A stretch of DNA of 64,000 bases from Ganoderma boninense (taxonomy: Eukaryota > Basidiomycota > Agaricomycetes > Polyporales > Polyporaceae), in assembly GCA_002900995.3 (NCBI GenBank), contig CM035313.1:1364001-1428000 (forward strand), given 5' to 3'. A program made the translations under genes and the position numbers. Below are positions 38,001 through 50,000 of the stretch, in pieces (position 1 is the stretch's first letter; each line of letters starts with the position of its first letter). The notes under the pieces were generated by a model, which worked only from the letters and a program-made list of their open reading frames with translations, was not told the origin of the DNA and ran no database searches.

Positions 38001-41000
38001 ATGTGGCGTTCTGGCCATGGCCTTGCCAGAGTTGCCGAGCTTCGCATCCAAAACAGTCGCCAGCGTTCGACCTCCACACACCCTTCGAACCTGCAGGAGT
38101 CCCCAAACAGCAATGAAGGCACAATTGTCGGATATGCAGGATGTACCTGACATGAAGCCGGGAGCGCCCTGCTGGGAGCTTCCATTGTGATGAGATTGCG
38201 CCCAACGTCATGTCCGGATCCTCTGCTGCTGGGTGCAGTCGGCAAGCTCGGGGCTATGGCCTGAACAACGGGCCTAAACGAACCGCCGTAGCTCTGGTCA
38301 CCTGCGTGCAGAGAAGAACCCACAGTGCTGACGATCGACTCTCGTATCTAGGAATGTTTGAATTGACTAATTCGTGCAGCGGTGCGGGCACCTGCACCGA
38401 TGGCCGTACCCACAGAAGTGCGGCCGCACGCCGCCCATGGCTTCGCTGCGTGGTCAAGAACATCAGGAGTTATAGTTTTAAGATTGATTCCGAGAACGCC
38501 GGCATGCGGGTCGCCAAAGAGCCCGATATCTTTACTGCATCGAAGCGTGATAGGCGAACTAGCAGCAGCCACCACGGTGATCCAGAACGGGGAATCGACG
38601 GAGTGATAGAATCGCCGTCACACCAGTCTCGTCCTTGCAGGCCGGGACGGGTGCGACGCGCCAATCTGTGGAAGCCTAGACTTACTTGCAAGAGGCACCA
38701 TAGAGTCTGAAGCGGGAAGACCGGTCTAGTGTCCTGGCGGAAAATGCATTAAAGTTGAGAACCCCGTCCGAAGCTGAGGCATTTGTAAACCAAACGTACT
38801 ATTGACGTGTCGCCTCCATCGGCACTGGATCTTCATTGGAGGTAAACCGAAAGACTGGATAAGAGCCATGGTTCGCACCTGCGCTCACAGACCACGACGG
38901 TCATGATTCCTGACTCGGCCGGATCGAGGGTACATCATGGTGAGATATACGCCGTGAAACGAGGTGACCAGCAGACCTTGAACACGACCCCGTCTTAGAT
39001 GCAAGCCTTCGGATCCCCTGAATCCAAATGAGGCAGCTCATGACCAGCCCGTAAGTGTACGGCCGTTCGATACAATGGTCGACGCCTGTGGCGATAGGCG
39101 GCTGTAGTGATGACAGGAGTTGCATGCTTCACAGGCGACATTATCCGTGTGGTTTCAACGCCTTGCGCAGGCGCGTTTGAGCGGGGAATAGGAGGAGTGA
39201 GCGGAAATTCTGTCCTAAACGGGAGAGATCGGATTAAAGCCCGTTGCCCAACCTGTGAGCAACACAGCCTATTCCGACCATCAGGTAGAGTGGTCTCGGA
39301 ATGTCCGTTGTGGCTCGAGGCAAAACGAAGGCGATCGAGGGTCCAAAGCCTACTTACCTCGCTGGTCGGCTCTGAGCAGCAAGGCTTCGACTGCCGAAGC
39401 GCATCCGGGTCAGAAACTCTATTTTGGAGGGTAGACAGCAGTCTGTGCCGATGAATACGCCTCTGCTCCACGTTAACAGGGTTTGCGAAGAACGTGGTTT
39501 GGCGGTCGGGCGTATGATTCGCCATCGGGACGTGAAGGCTTCGTGCAAAGCTATGAGCTTAGTGCACGAGGCTGAAGATGAAGTCTGCGACGTACTGAAT
39601 GCGCTGGCACGCCGGTACGGTGCATTCTTGAGAGAAGTAAATCTATATCCGAGTTCCACCCTTCTGGGAGATTCGCAGAAGCGGGGTGTTGGCCATAGAA
39701 TGTTAGAATTGACACCAGCAATTTACGAATTGCAGACCAACCTGTCTCCCATCTGCCCTCGGACCTGCCTCCCTGTCCGCAGCCTTTCGGCAGATATCCA
39801 AGACATCGAGCTTTACCTCGCCGTCCGCATGATTTAAACAGATGACGTACGCCCCGGCAAGCAGGCTCGGTGGGTTGGAGATTGAGGGGGAGAGAAGCTG
39901 CTGGCTCGCGAAAAAGTCCTTAGAACAGACGGAGGGAAGAAACTGAATGTCTAGAAGTTAGAGTTCGCCACGAATGGGCGTCACCTTGGTAGAAGTTGTG
40001 CGAGTGAGTGCCCTACGCGCGGCTCGTGAGTACCGATGGTCCCTTCCTCTCTACTGCAATATCCGCCCCTTACCTGGCTCCTAGATGCCTGCATCAGCCC
40101 CCCAGCGCACTGGCCGAGTTGTGGCGGGTTCCCATCGAACGCTGCCGTTCAGGGGCACCACCCCGTTTCCAACAATTCTTCCCTCCCCCTTCCTACGGAA
40201 ACGAGATCGCTCTTCTCGACCAGCTTCTTGTCCCCAGCCATTGAATCCTATTCCCCGCTGCTCGGCGCAGATCGACCCACGCCAGTCCTCGCACCGACGA
40301 AGAAGGACGCAATCGTCCGATCCAGCGAGGTCGGGAGATTGCTCTTCATAGGCAGGTGCGTGGCAAGAGCGGTAGAGGGCCGTCATCGTGGCCGAGAAAT
40401 TGATAACATGCGGCCTACAATCCAATCAGCCTCCACGCGCCGTCGGACAACAAGGCTGGACGCAAGCGAACTCTAGACACTGGAAGGGCCCAAGGTTCTA
40501 GCGGAGCAGCGGGCACGGTGGCTCCTCGGTCCAGCTGCCGGCCTCCTTCCCATCGTCCACCACCACGCCTCGTAGCACGAGGTGAGTCCCCAGCAGCACT
40601 CTCCTCCCTGCGATCCCCCAGAGCTCACTGAGACTCTGCCCACCGCTCCCTACCACATACCCCACCGCCGACGCCTGCGTTGGTGGTCAACACTACCTTC
40701 GACTGAAGGTCGGACTTTCCTAAGTCCGCACACCCCAGCCAAGCGGCAGCATCAACGCTTTCCCCGAACGAAGGCGTCGGCCAGCGGAGTTGCTGACTCG
40801 GCGCGCCCCGAGTCGGAACCCGAGGCGGCGGGCTGCTGACGAGCGTGCTCGCTGCTCTCGCCGTGCGTCGATCCACCGATAGCTACCCACCTGAACTTGT
40901 CGAAGATAGTCCCCGGGTCATAGACACGGATCCCGACTCGAACCCTGCAAGACGGCAACCACCTTCAAGTTCTTGTTATTCTGGCTTCGTTGGTGCGTGA

Positions 41001-42160
41001 GTATGCTGCGAGGATGTAATATAACGCACTCGTCTCTGCTAGGTTGTCGATGCCCGCACCGCTATGGAGGGCCACATAGACGATTGACCCGGTTGAAGAG
41101 CGACGCTAAGATCGGCTTCCAGGAACCCGCGGCCGCGTCGTCGACGGGTCGGACGACGAGCGGAGACTGAAAGTTCCCCCGCGACACGCGGTCCACGACC
41201 CACGAACACCCTCACACTTGCCTCCACAAGGCCACAACGATCGAGCGGAGCGTCGGCAGTGATACACATACGTCAATTGACCCGATATGCACGACCTGTA
41301 GGGCGATATGTGACGCATTACGTAGGAAACGCAGGTGCCATCGGCGTGAGTGACCACTCCCTCCTTACTGAATTCCAATCCCCCGTCATGGCCGCCTCCA
41401 AGATGGCGAGAGACAAAGCTGGGCCCTTCTGTGCACCCTTCTAGAACTCGCATACAATCCCGCGCTGGTCACTGCACACCGCCTTAACTTACTTCCTACC
41501 GCGGGCCGTACCGAATTTGTATCGGACACTACCGCCTTCGGGAGCTCCATCGACGCCGTCCAGTCGTTCCCCGTCTCCGGTCCCAGTCGCCGGGTACATG
41601 TTGCAGGAGGGGTGCTTGCTATGGGTGAGCCCACATAAACGTTAATTCCTCGTAGCCAGCCCGACATTGCCTCATAATAAAGTATTTGCTTGAATGTTGC
41701 GGTGATCCGTGCTTCGCTTTCGCAGCATGCTTTGCCTGACATGGTGCGACATCGGCCAAGTTCCGTAGGCGAAGAGTGGTACCCTTGTATGGTGTGTAGT
41801 CCTAATGACAAGCACAAACATTCTGCGACGCCCGCGCGACGGTGGTGTTTGGGCCAAGTGTCCTGGTGTCCACTGTCCAATCGCAGTGTGAGGCTGTGAG
41901 CGGACTCGGATGAGCTGGCCTCGATGATCGATCCAGAAAAGATTTAGGCTGTAGACGCCCATAACCACGGCGGTTCCCACGCGTGATTTACGCCTCGGCC
42001 GGAGCCGCCTGCGGAAGCGCTGGCTCGGACAGGGAGCGAGAGCGGACACAGGCGGACACGTCAAGCTGCGCCAACTCTGCTACAAGTTACAACATCCATC
42101 CCTCTTCTCATCTCTCCTCATACCACCACCCTCTGCACCACCCCGACTGTGGCCAGCACC
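35047..42160. other. Gene-poor block 2
   Basis: The largest stretch without a supported gene (7.1 kb). Candidate frames (35780-36394 minus, 204 codons; 37765-38211 minus; 38210-38710 plus; 38995-39525 minus; 39424-39837 plus; 40036-40476 plus) have no domain I recognise. Locally protein-like pieces near 38348-38575 (minus) and 40752-40958 (minus) do not extend through plausible splice sites. The 36880-37400 part is more AT-rich. No terminal repeats, tRNA or long direct repeats were noticed by eye. Confidence 0.4.
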
Positions 42161-44381
42161 ATGTCTCTCCCTTCCGCGCACTCTGCGACCTTCCCTCCTG
42201 TACAGGCCGGAGTCGGCGCTCCGGTCGAAGCCATGTTCAAGCAGATTCTGGACGCGGTGCAGAAATCGGTGAGTCTCACCGCGCGCGATGTCGCGGCTAA
42301 CGGAATTCGCTGACAGACGTGCACTCTAGCAAGCAGAGATCGCTGAGCTTCGCTCCGAGTGCCACGAACTTCGCCAGGCCAATGCCAGCCTGGAGAGGCA
42401 GGTCCGCGAGGGACTGGTGAGTGTACTTCGCGCTTCCTTCCATACACCTTCGTCCGCGACAACGCCGCAAAGCATTACTATTATTCTCTCGCCACACTGT
42501 ATGATCTGCGATGCCATTACGGTGTCTGGGAGGCTCCAGTGCGCTCCCGTTCCGACTTGCTGTCTTCCCATTCAGGAGCGGCAGACAGTCATCTGGCAGC
42601 TTTACTGGAGGTTCGCTGGTCATCGTCACGTCCATGCCTCCACGTCTGCGCGCAGTCAATACGGGGATAGATGCGTTCTAATTGACGCAGAGCGACGTTT
42701 CGCGCGCGCGTCGCTCGCATGCGGCCTGCGCAGCAGGTGGTTCCGTGTGTAGGCTCAGATACGCCGCTTCGCCCAGAGCCTCGTGCATGGTCTTTCCGGG
42801 CTGCGCCACAATACAGTGGTCATTTTCCGACCACTCGCCACGTATGAGCGGTGGTGGCGGGCAAATGCAGTCCGCTGGTCAGGCGAATGATGCCCGAAAA
42901 CATCCCACGCGCTTTCACGGTCGCGACACAGACGGATAGATGATGCTAACGCGAACGCATACCACAGAATCACAACGGGTCGAAACTTGGCACTCCTGGC
43001 TTCACGACTCCTGCCCCCGGCAGCCCCCAACTGCGCGCGAGGTCTCCCTTCCTAACCCCAAATTCCATTCCATCCCTGGCCGTTCCGCCCAGTATCTACG
43101 TCCCTTCGCCCCTAAGCGATCATGCGCTCACGCAGTTCCCTTTCGGCGTCCGCGAAATTCCCGGTTTCTGGGTCGTAATACCCGCTGGTGGTGCGGGGAC
43201 ACGTCTGTGGCCCCTCTCGCGAGAGGGCCATCCGAAGTTTCTGCTCGACCTTACCCTCAAGGGCCGATCGCTCATTCAGGCCACCTGGGACCGTCTCATT
43301 CCCCTCTCCTCCGCCGCTCGCACAGCAATTGTAGCAGGGCCCGCGCATGTTACGAGCATCACGGAGCAGCTCCCGGACCTCCTCGCGCATAACCTCATTT
43401 GCGAGCCCAGCGCGAAGGACTCCATGGCCGCCATTGGACTGGCAGCAGCTGTACTCGCGGTCCGCGACCCGGAAGCGATTATTGGCTCGTTCGCTGCCGA
43501 CCACATGATTTCTGGTGACGACGCCTTCCTGGCTGCCGTCGCAGAAGCCGTCGAAGTCGCAAAGAAGGACTACCTCGTGACGATCGGTATCGCACCTTCG
43601 CACCCCTCGACTGGATTCGGTTACGTGTGCTTGGGCGAGAAGCTGGGCATGTCGGGCGCACCGAATGCGCGACTTGTCTCGTCGTTCAAGGAGAAGCCGA
43701 ACGCACGCACGGCGGCGGCCTACATCAAGACGGGTAACTACCGCTGGAACGCGGGTATGTTCGTGACGAAGGCGACCTTCCTCATGCAGCTGCTCAAGGA
43801 GTACAAGCCGGAGCTGCACGCGGGGCTCGAGAAGATCGCGCTGGCATGGGACGACGAGGCCGCGCGCGCGCGCGTCCTGGACGAGATCTGGCCCGGCCTC
43901 GAGAAGATCGCCATCGATCACGCGGTCGCGGAGCCTGCATCCATGGACCGCCGCGTCGCGGTCGTGCCAGCCACCTTCGGTCAGTCGAGATAGCTTCGAG
44001 TTTAAGTGTCTGCGGAGACTAATCAGAAAATGGATCACGGAACAGGTTGGGACGATGTCGGAGACTTCTCGTCCCTGGCGGACCTTCTTCCTGCTGAGAC
44101 GAACCAGCCTCGCATTCTCGGTGACAGCGGTCTGGGTAGGTTCAGCTAGTGCTTAGTGCGGTTGTACATGACGTTGATGGTTCGCTGCAGTTGTCACGGA
44201 GCAGGCGGCGGGCGGCATTGTGGTACCTGGCTCGGGCAGGCTGGTGTCCATGCTCGGTGTCGACGATCTGGTCATCGTCGACATGCCCGATACCCTGCTG
44301 GTCACCACCCGTGCGCGGTCGCAGGAGGTCAAGCGGCTCGTCAAGAAGTGCCGCGACGCGGGCTGGAAGCAGCTTCTGTAA
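42161..44381 (+). CDS. manC: Bacterial-type mannose-1-phosphate guanylyltransferase (ManC-like) with coiled-coil N-terminal extension
   Basis: Nucleotidyltransferase expected to make GDP-mannose from mannose-1-phosphate and GTP. Exons 42161-42268, 42330-42416, 42576-42610, 42691-42841, 42968-43979, 44046-44135 and 44191-44381 give 557 residues. Residues 194-557 are the catalytic domain: the nucleotide loop FWVVIPAGGAGTRLWPLSR with downstream PKFLLDL, then AEPS/DSMAAIG-like ICEPSAKDSMAAIGLAAAVL, GSFAADHMI, GFGYVCLG, FKEKPNARTAAAYI, NAGMFV, IAIDHAVAEPA and GWDDVGDF. GTRLWPLSR and GWDDVG are prokaryotic ManC-type, whereas fungal Psa1 has GTRLRPLT and a beta-helix tail, absent here. No in-frame ATG exists near the domain, and a branch site plus CCACAG precede exon 5. 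The upstream coiled-coil exons (IAELRSECHELRQANASLER) are therefore probably part of the gene; exons 3-4 are the least certain. Confidence 0.8.
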
Positions 44382-45971
44382 AGGTAACTCGGCTACGCGC
44401 TGGCGGGTTAGACCCTTCATCATAGGTTAGGTTTTCGTGGAAACATTGAATAGTTCTGGTGACGATACCGACGGACGGACAAGGTGACAGTTTCTTGGTT
44501 TGCGACTCTGCTCTGTACATTATACGACGATATCCGAACCCGGTCGACGTGAGTTGGTATATAACTTAAGTATAACCCCCATCTTCCGCAGCATTGTACC
44601 TACCTCCGGCCATCATCTTTGTATCTTATTCCCCGCCGTGGACCCCCACAACCGCTTTTACGTACGCGTTGTGCCGCCATAATTGCTACGGAGTCGTGCA
44701 GGATCTTCTGACAATTGTCAGATGCGTACAGCTGTTCGTCCCATGACACCTGTGGTCAACACAGGCCAACGTACGTCCTTGATTACCTGAAGCGGTGTCC
44801 TGAATCCCAAGGGTCCAGGTGTGCGCTCCCCATCACGACTCTCCGGACCGCGGACCGACCGCAACGAAACTGCACCACCGTGTTGCCACCGTGGACTGAT
44901 GACGCAGGCCAGTCCTAGCCGTGCTAGCGCTAGCTTTATATATGATGCATGCCCGAGCCATCGGCCAATGCAACATCTGATGCTTATGGGGATATGTGAG
45001 TAAGCCCGAACGTCCAGGAGCAGCTGACAAGGCGTTGTATTGGTGGTCGCTCGGGCATCTCACGAAACGTGGGTTCTGTGGCTTCGAAAGCACATCGATG
45101 GAGCACCCCGTACGGCATACGTATTACTTGTCTTGTGTCGAAGTAGCGTCGGGGTGAGTAGGCGGACAGACGCGGTGCCGGGCGAGGACGGGCGGGGGCG
45201 GGGCTGGGGTCGGGAAGGCTGCCAGGGCAGTCGCAATTCCGCGGGCGGATGTCGAATGCCGTAGCTGCAACTTGGCAGGTGGGCCGAACGTTTTTGTGGC
45301 CTTTCTGGGCGAGGCGGGGGCGGGGCCGACGGGTTTAGGCCTCTTTGGACGGATTAGCGTATGTTTTTCGAGGTCAATGAGGACGGGCGTCAGGCCAATC
45401 GATTGACTTGGAGCTCCGACCGCCTTCCCCTGTCCGGCGTCCCCGCGCGCTTTCGGGGGACTGTTGAATGCGAGCTATAGAGTCGCCGCCTACAAGGTCT
45501 CTAAGCTTCTGTCATCGTCATCGGTACAGTGACAGTTCGGGGCAAGTACAGTTGGATGAGCGGAAGAACACGACACAGAGGCGGGCGGGGGAGTGTGGTG
45601 CAGGGGACCGACGGGCGCTGTCGGAGAAACGGATTGGGATGAGACGCCAACTGGGGAAGACGGCGCCCCGAATGGGAAATCTTACTCAGCCACTGAGAAG
45701 AGGTCGGGTAGATACTAAGCCCAGATTGCCGACTGCCTCCCTCTGTCCTCCCATCCCCCATTCCGCCCTTGCTTCTCCTCTCTTCCTGCCTCGCAAATCC
45801 CTCCTTTCGTCCGCACACACTTCCTCTCCGGTATGCTCAGCAACCCTTCCGAATAGTCCATGTGTGCTAGGGTTGACTTGGTCATGGCAGGGCACAGGAG
45901 TCATCTCCGTTTTTCCAGGCAGTTTTCCACGCAAGAGAAGCCGCCCCGAAGCACGCAAACTTGAATCAACG
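44382..45971. other. Intergenic DNA and long leader of the bZIP gene
   Basis: No gene seen before about 45.8 kb. GC-rich GGGCGGGG-like tracts at 45180-45330 could be promoter elements. The frame of the bZIP gene stays open back to 45468 without the conserved start, so an N-terminal extension is formally possible. A short upstream ORF lies at 45860-45964. Confidence 0.45.
45860..45964 (+). promoter_or_regulatory. Upstream ORF (34 codons) in the bZIP leader
   Basis: ATG at 45860 begins a 34-codon frame (MCARVDLVMAGHRSHL...) that stops at 45962-45964, seven bases before the bZIP ATG at 45972 and in a different frame. If the leader is unspliced and starts upstream of 45860, scanning ribosomes meet this ORF first, a known mode of control for GCN4/CPC1-type bZIP genes. 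Regulation is inferred. Confidence 0.5.
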
Positions 45972-47024
45972 ATGGCACCATCCAACCTCCAGGGCCTCAA
46001 CATCGTCCACCCCATCCCGCCATCCAACCCGTATCTCTCGGACGCCGACCTCCTCTCGGTCCCATTTCCAGACCTGAGCGCTCAGCTGGACCTCTGGACA
46101 AACCTGAATTTCCAGTCAGATGAGCCTGTCCACTCCAGCCGCCCAGGCGACGCTCCCACTAAAAAGGACACCGAAGCCAAGAAGCGCAGCCCGCTCGATG
46201 ACAGCGAGGATGACCACGAACGCTACAACGATCCTGACGACGACGTCCAGCGCAGTGGCATCGCTGAGGCACACTCGCACGAGAACGTCGTGATGGGTAC
46301 TGTCCTCCCCCCCTCGGCAGCTTCGTCTTCTAGCGGCGGCCACCCACCCATGCCCAACTTCGACATCAACGCCCTCCTCGCTACCTTTGGCATTGACCCC
46401 TTCATGGCGCCCCCTGCGCCCATGCCTGCCCAGGCTCCCAGTCCTGCCAACACGATAGCCCAGCTGCTCTCCATGCACGCCTCGAGCTTCCGGCCCGGGG
46501 CCTCCCAGCCTATACCGTCTTCGGCCCAGCCTGTATCCGCGCAGCTGCCCCCGCAGCAGCAGCCCCAGGCATCGGGTCCTGCATCCCCCGCGACCCCCAC
46601 TACGACGAACAAGCGTGCGCGCACGAACCGCAACAACTCCGTGTCGGTTCCAGCGCCCGTGGTGGAGTCCCCTCAGCCCGCGTCGCCCGAGGATAAGTCG
46701 TCTGGAACGCCGATGAACGCGTCGGAGGACAAGCGCAGGCGGAACACGGCCGCGTCCGCGCGGTTCCGGTTGAAGAAGAAGGAGCGGGAAGCGGCGCTAG
46801 AGCGCAAGGCGAAGGAGCTGGAGGTCCGCGTGAGCGAGCTCGAGAAGGAGTGCGAGGCGCTCAGGCGGGAGAACGGCTGGCTCAAGGGCCTCGTCGTCGG
46901 CGTCACCGGCGCGGGCGCGGTCCAGCAACAACAGCAGATCCAGCAGCAACACCAGCAGTCGGCGTCGCCGCCGCCGTCAGACGGTGTCAGTGGAGTGAAG
47001 CGCCATCGGGAGGAAGATGCGTAA
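45972..47024 (+). CDS. bZIP transcription factor, Cys3/Zip1-like
   Basis: Intronless, 350 residues. The C-terminal bZIP (about residues 254-310) reads RRRNTAASARFRLKKKEREA followed by a leucine zipper (KELEVRVSELEKECEALRRE, then NGWLKGL). NTAASARFR-KKK and the NxxLKGL end are typical of Neurospora CYS-3 and S. pombe Zip1, regulators of sulfur assimilation. The N-terminal half is Ser/Pro-rich with an acidic region (KKRSPLDDSEDDHERYNDPD), presumably activating. A Gln-rich stretch (VQQQQQIQQQHQQ) follows the zipper. Start MAPSNLQGLNIVHP was chosen because it begins the ordered-looking sequence. The frame is open further upstream but looks like leader. Assignment to the sulfur regulator rather than another bZIP is an inference from the basic region. 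Confidence 0.85.
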   Translation: MAPSNLQGLNIVHPIPPSNPYLSDADLLSVPFPDLSAQLDLWTNLNFQSDEPVHSSRPGDAPTKKDTEAKKRSPLDDSEDDHERYNDPDDDVQRSGIAEAHSHENVVMGTVLPPSAASSSSGGHPPMPNFDINALLATFGIDPFMAPPAPMPAQAPSPANTIAQLLSMHASSFRPGASQPIPSSAQPVSAQLPPQQQPQASGPASPATPTTTNKRARTNRNNSVSVPAPVVESPQPASPEDKSSGTPMNASEDKRRRNTAASARFRLKKKEREAALERKAKELEVRVSELEKECEALRRENGWLKGLVVGVTGAGAVQQQQQIQQQHQQSASPPPSDGVSGVKRHREEDA

Positions 47025-50000
47025 ATTGCGATGTGGTGAATGTATGTGCGGTTTTCCAATCCCTCCGTTCTGCGGACGAGTCCCCCTTTCTTTCTCTTTT
47101 TGATTTTCCTTGCGTTGTTGTTTGTGTATCAAATTATCTACTGCAAGTTTTGTTTCGTCTTCTCCCCTCCACCCGTCGACACGTTTGTGCTGTGATCGTG
47201 GATCGGCTATGCTTCTTCACGCCCCGACCCTCGCATCGGTGCTCTCAGTACCTGCGTCCCCAACGGATCACCCCGTCTTTATCGTCCATTCACTCACCTT
47301 GTTTTGTTTATGTCCGTCCAGGTCCCGTTCTGTATGTTTTATTCTCGGTAATGAACGCGGCAAAGGACAACGGCGCGAAGGGGGCGCGGAGAAGTACCAA
47401 GACCCATCCATGTATCCGTAGAGCCTCCCCCCGGCTATTAACGTCTTATGAATGCGAACATGAACGTTGAAGGCATCACATCGTTCCTCGTGTGCGCCCG
47501 CCTGACTCACAGCACCAGCCTACACGACAGGCTACATGCGAGCCGCACCGTCCTCGCCCACAGCATCCCCGCGGTGGCCAATGACGAGGACGAGCTCCAC
47601 GGCCAGTAGCGTACAGGTCGCACGGCGACGCGATCGTCCCCCGCACACCTCCCGAGGCGTGCTTCGTGATTGGCCGGGTCCTGATTGTCGCTCCCAAACG
47701 TAGGCGTGCAGCGTCCACGGGCAGAGGGAACGGACGGGCTGGTGCGTTCCTCGCTCTTTGCTGCTCGGGCCCCACGACGGCTTCGGGGCTTCGCAACTTC
47801 GGGTTCTTCCCGTGCACCCTCCGTGCTAACGCCGCGCGCCATTGACAGGCCTCGCCACTGGGCAGTGCTCAGTGGCGATTGAGTCGCACATAGAGTTGGG
47901 GCTTAGCGAGGGGGGGAAGCCGAAGGGGGGGGGGAGGAATCTTGGCCTGGTCGGCGGCCACGGTCATCTCCGCGCCCTCTGGTTCTCTCCTTGACCTTTT
48001 TGCGGCTGTTGTGTCCCCCGGGCTGGAGTGCTTCGAGCACCGCGGGGGGACGGGGAGCTGTCTATGGGCTGCGTCGTGCTGCTGGGGGTTCTACTTCCGC
48101 GAGAACAGCGGGAGAACGAGAAGCGCGTCCATGAACGGCTGCGTGCGGGGAAAATGCGGCAAGGCCAGGGCTTCACGGATGTCCATGTGCCCTGCGGGGT
48201 GCGCACACCAAGCCTCCAAGAGGTTTGAGCGGGGGCTGGCGGGGGGGCCGCATGGGGATGGATCGCTTGTGCAGTTGACGCGGGAAGCGCAGGTGGTCGA
48301 GGTGCGACGGCTGGGCTTGAACTGCAAGTCCGGTCGGTTACCCGTGGGACGTCGGGTCGCGGGAGAGGCACAATTGACAATTGGTGTGTATCGGGGGAGC
48401 CGCTTGTCATTGAAAGAGTGAGAACACAACGCCTTGTCCAGGTTGCGGTTGGATTGCGGACTCCGACTCGCGATCATCGCCGTAAGCCCCTTGAATGAGC
48501 GTACGCTGGCCTGGACTCGACTCAGAGAGACAAGAGATCAGGATGGTCGTCGTTCAGGAGTGCTCAGGGTTGGAATGGGCATCAGATCTTGAAGCCCTGC
48601 AACTTGCTTGGGAGGACAGCCGACTGTATGACATAACTGAATAACAGTACACCACCACCGACCGACCGGAAAGCCACAAGGCACGACGCCGTTGCGGCAT
48701 AACCGCCAGCCACCGTGCACTATGTAAGTACGACCCCAGCACTATGACGACGCGCGTTCCTTGTGCGTACGGTACAGTTCATACCAGGGGGTTCATCCGT
48801 CGCTGACTCAGACGATCCAGCCGGGGGACAAAACCCTGGGAACAGCCCCACCGATCGCCTGGGTCGGGTCTCGTCTGCGGCATCGCGCGCCAGAGGTTCA
48901 TCTGGCGGGGAAGACTCATCACGAACCCGCAGCGGAGAAGACGAGAGAAGGGACAGACGTACGTGAGCGCAACGATCCTGGTAGCGTCCCTACTAAGATC
49001 CACGCGTCCGCTTTTGATGGGAGGAAGGCAGCGCGGCCGGGCGTACGATCGGGGACTGGCTTGGAGCGCAGACGAACAGCGTGCAGTCGGCTGCGAGCGC
49101 GGTGGATCCGGGGGAGGCGTGCAAGCATTCAGATGGTGCGCTTGCCGTCGGACGTGGTGGCATAATCCTGCTCGCATCAGGGAAGAGGGACTCTAGTCTC
49201 ATCGGCCCTGGCGCGCGAGAGCATGCGGTGGTATGCGTTTTCTCCGTTCGGTGCTAGTGCGAAGCCCGTGACGGGCATTGGGGGCGGCTAGGTAGTAGTC
49301 GCTGGGATAGCTCTCCGGCGGGAGTGTCTAGTGATCTTGACGAGTCCTCGGAAACGATAAGGGTGCTATCGAGCCCATAGTGGGAAGGGGTTGGGGTCAA
49401 CGGGCGCGAACGCAGCAGTCGTGCTGTCAGGGTTGCCGTAAGTTGATATTGGGCTATCCTAGGACTGGCCTAGTGACCGACATGCGTTCGCATTTGACAG
49501 GCTCGAATCGCGGTCTCGCAGCAGAGTGGAAGGACTGGAACGCGCCGTGGCGTCCGCATGCAGGTAGGTTGCCTGTGGAAAAAGAGAGAGCTACGTCATG
49601 GTCAGGGAAGACGTTCAATAGCGAGAACCTTAGGATTGCACCCGAGCTTCGGACATACCTGTGCCACAAGGTCCCGAACATAGAGCGGCCTGGACTCCAA
49701 GTGCAATGTGGAATTGCGGTCGTAGAGCGTCACGCTGCGTTCGGCGGAGGACGATCGAGCCTGAGACTGGGGACGACCAGAGAAAGCAATAAGTTCGGTG
49801 GTAAAAGCCAGGCCCTGCGAGGACGGCATCGATCGAAACTTGTTGAACAGCGTCCATAGAGAAGTGACATACGAACCACCCTACCGCCGCAAATGCAGCA
49901 ATAGGAGCCGGGTTCGGACACGGATGGTCTGGCATGTGCGTACGGCATGTTCGACTCGGAAGCCATGGCATTGTCCCATGAATCTAATAGTACGGCACAG

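Noticed and set aside
40752..40958. 68-codon minus frame with protein-like sequence
   Set aside because: No extension through plausible splice sites and no recognised domain.
43112..44038. 308-codon minus-strand frame
   Set aside because: It is the antisense shadow of the ManC-like catalytic exon, which has clear conserved motifs on the plus strand.
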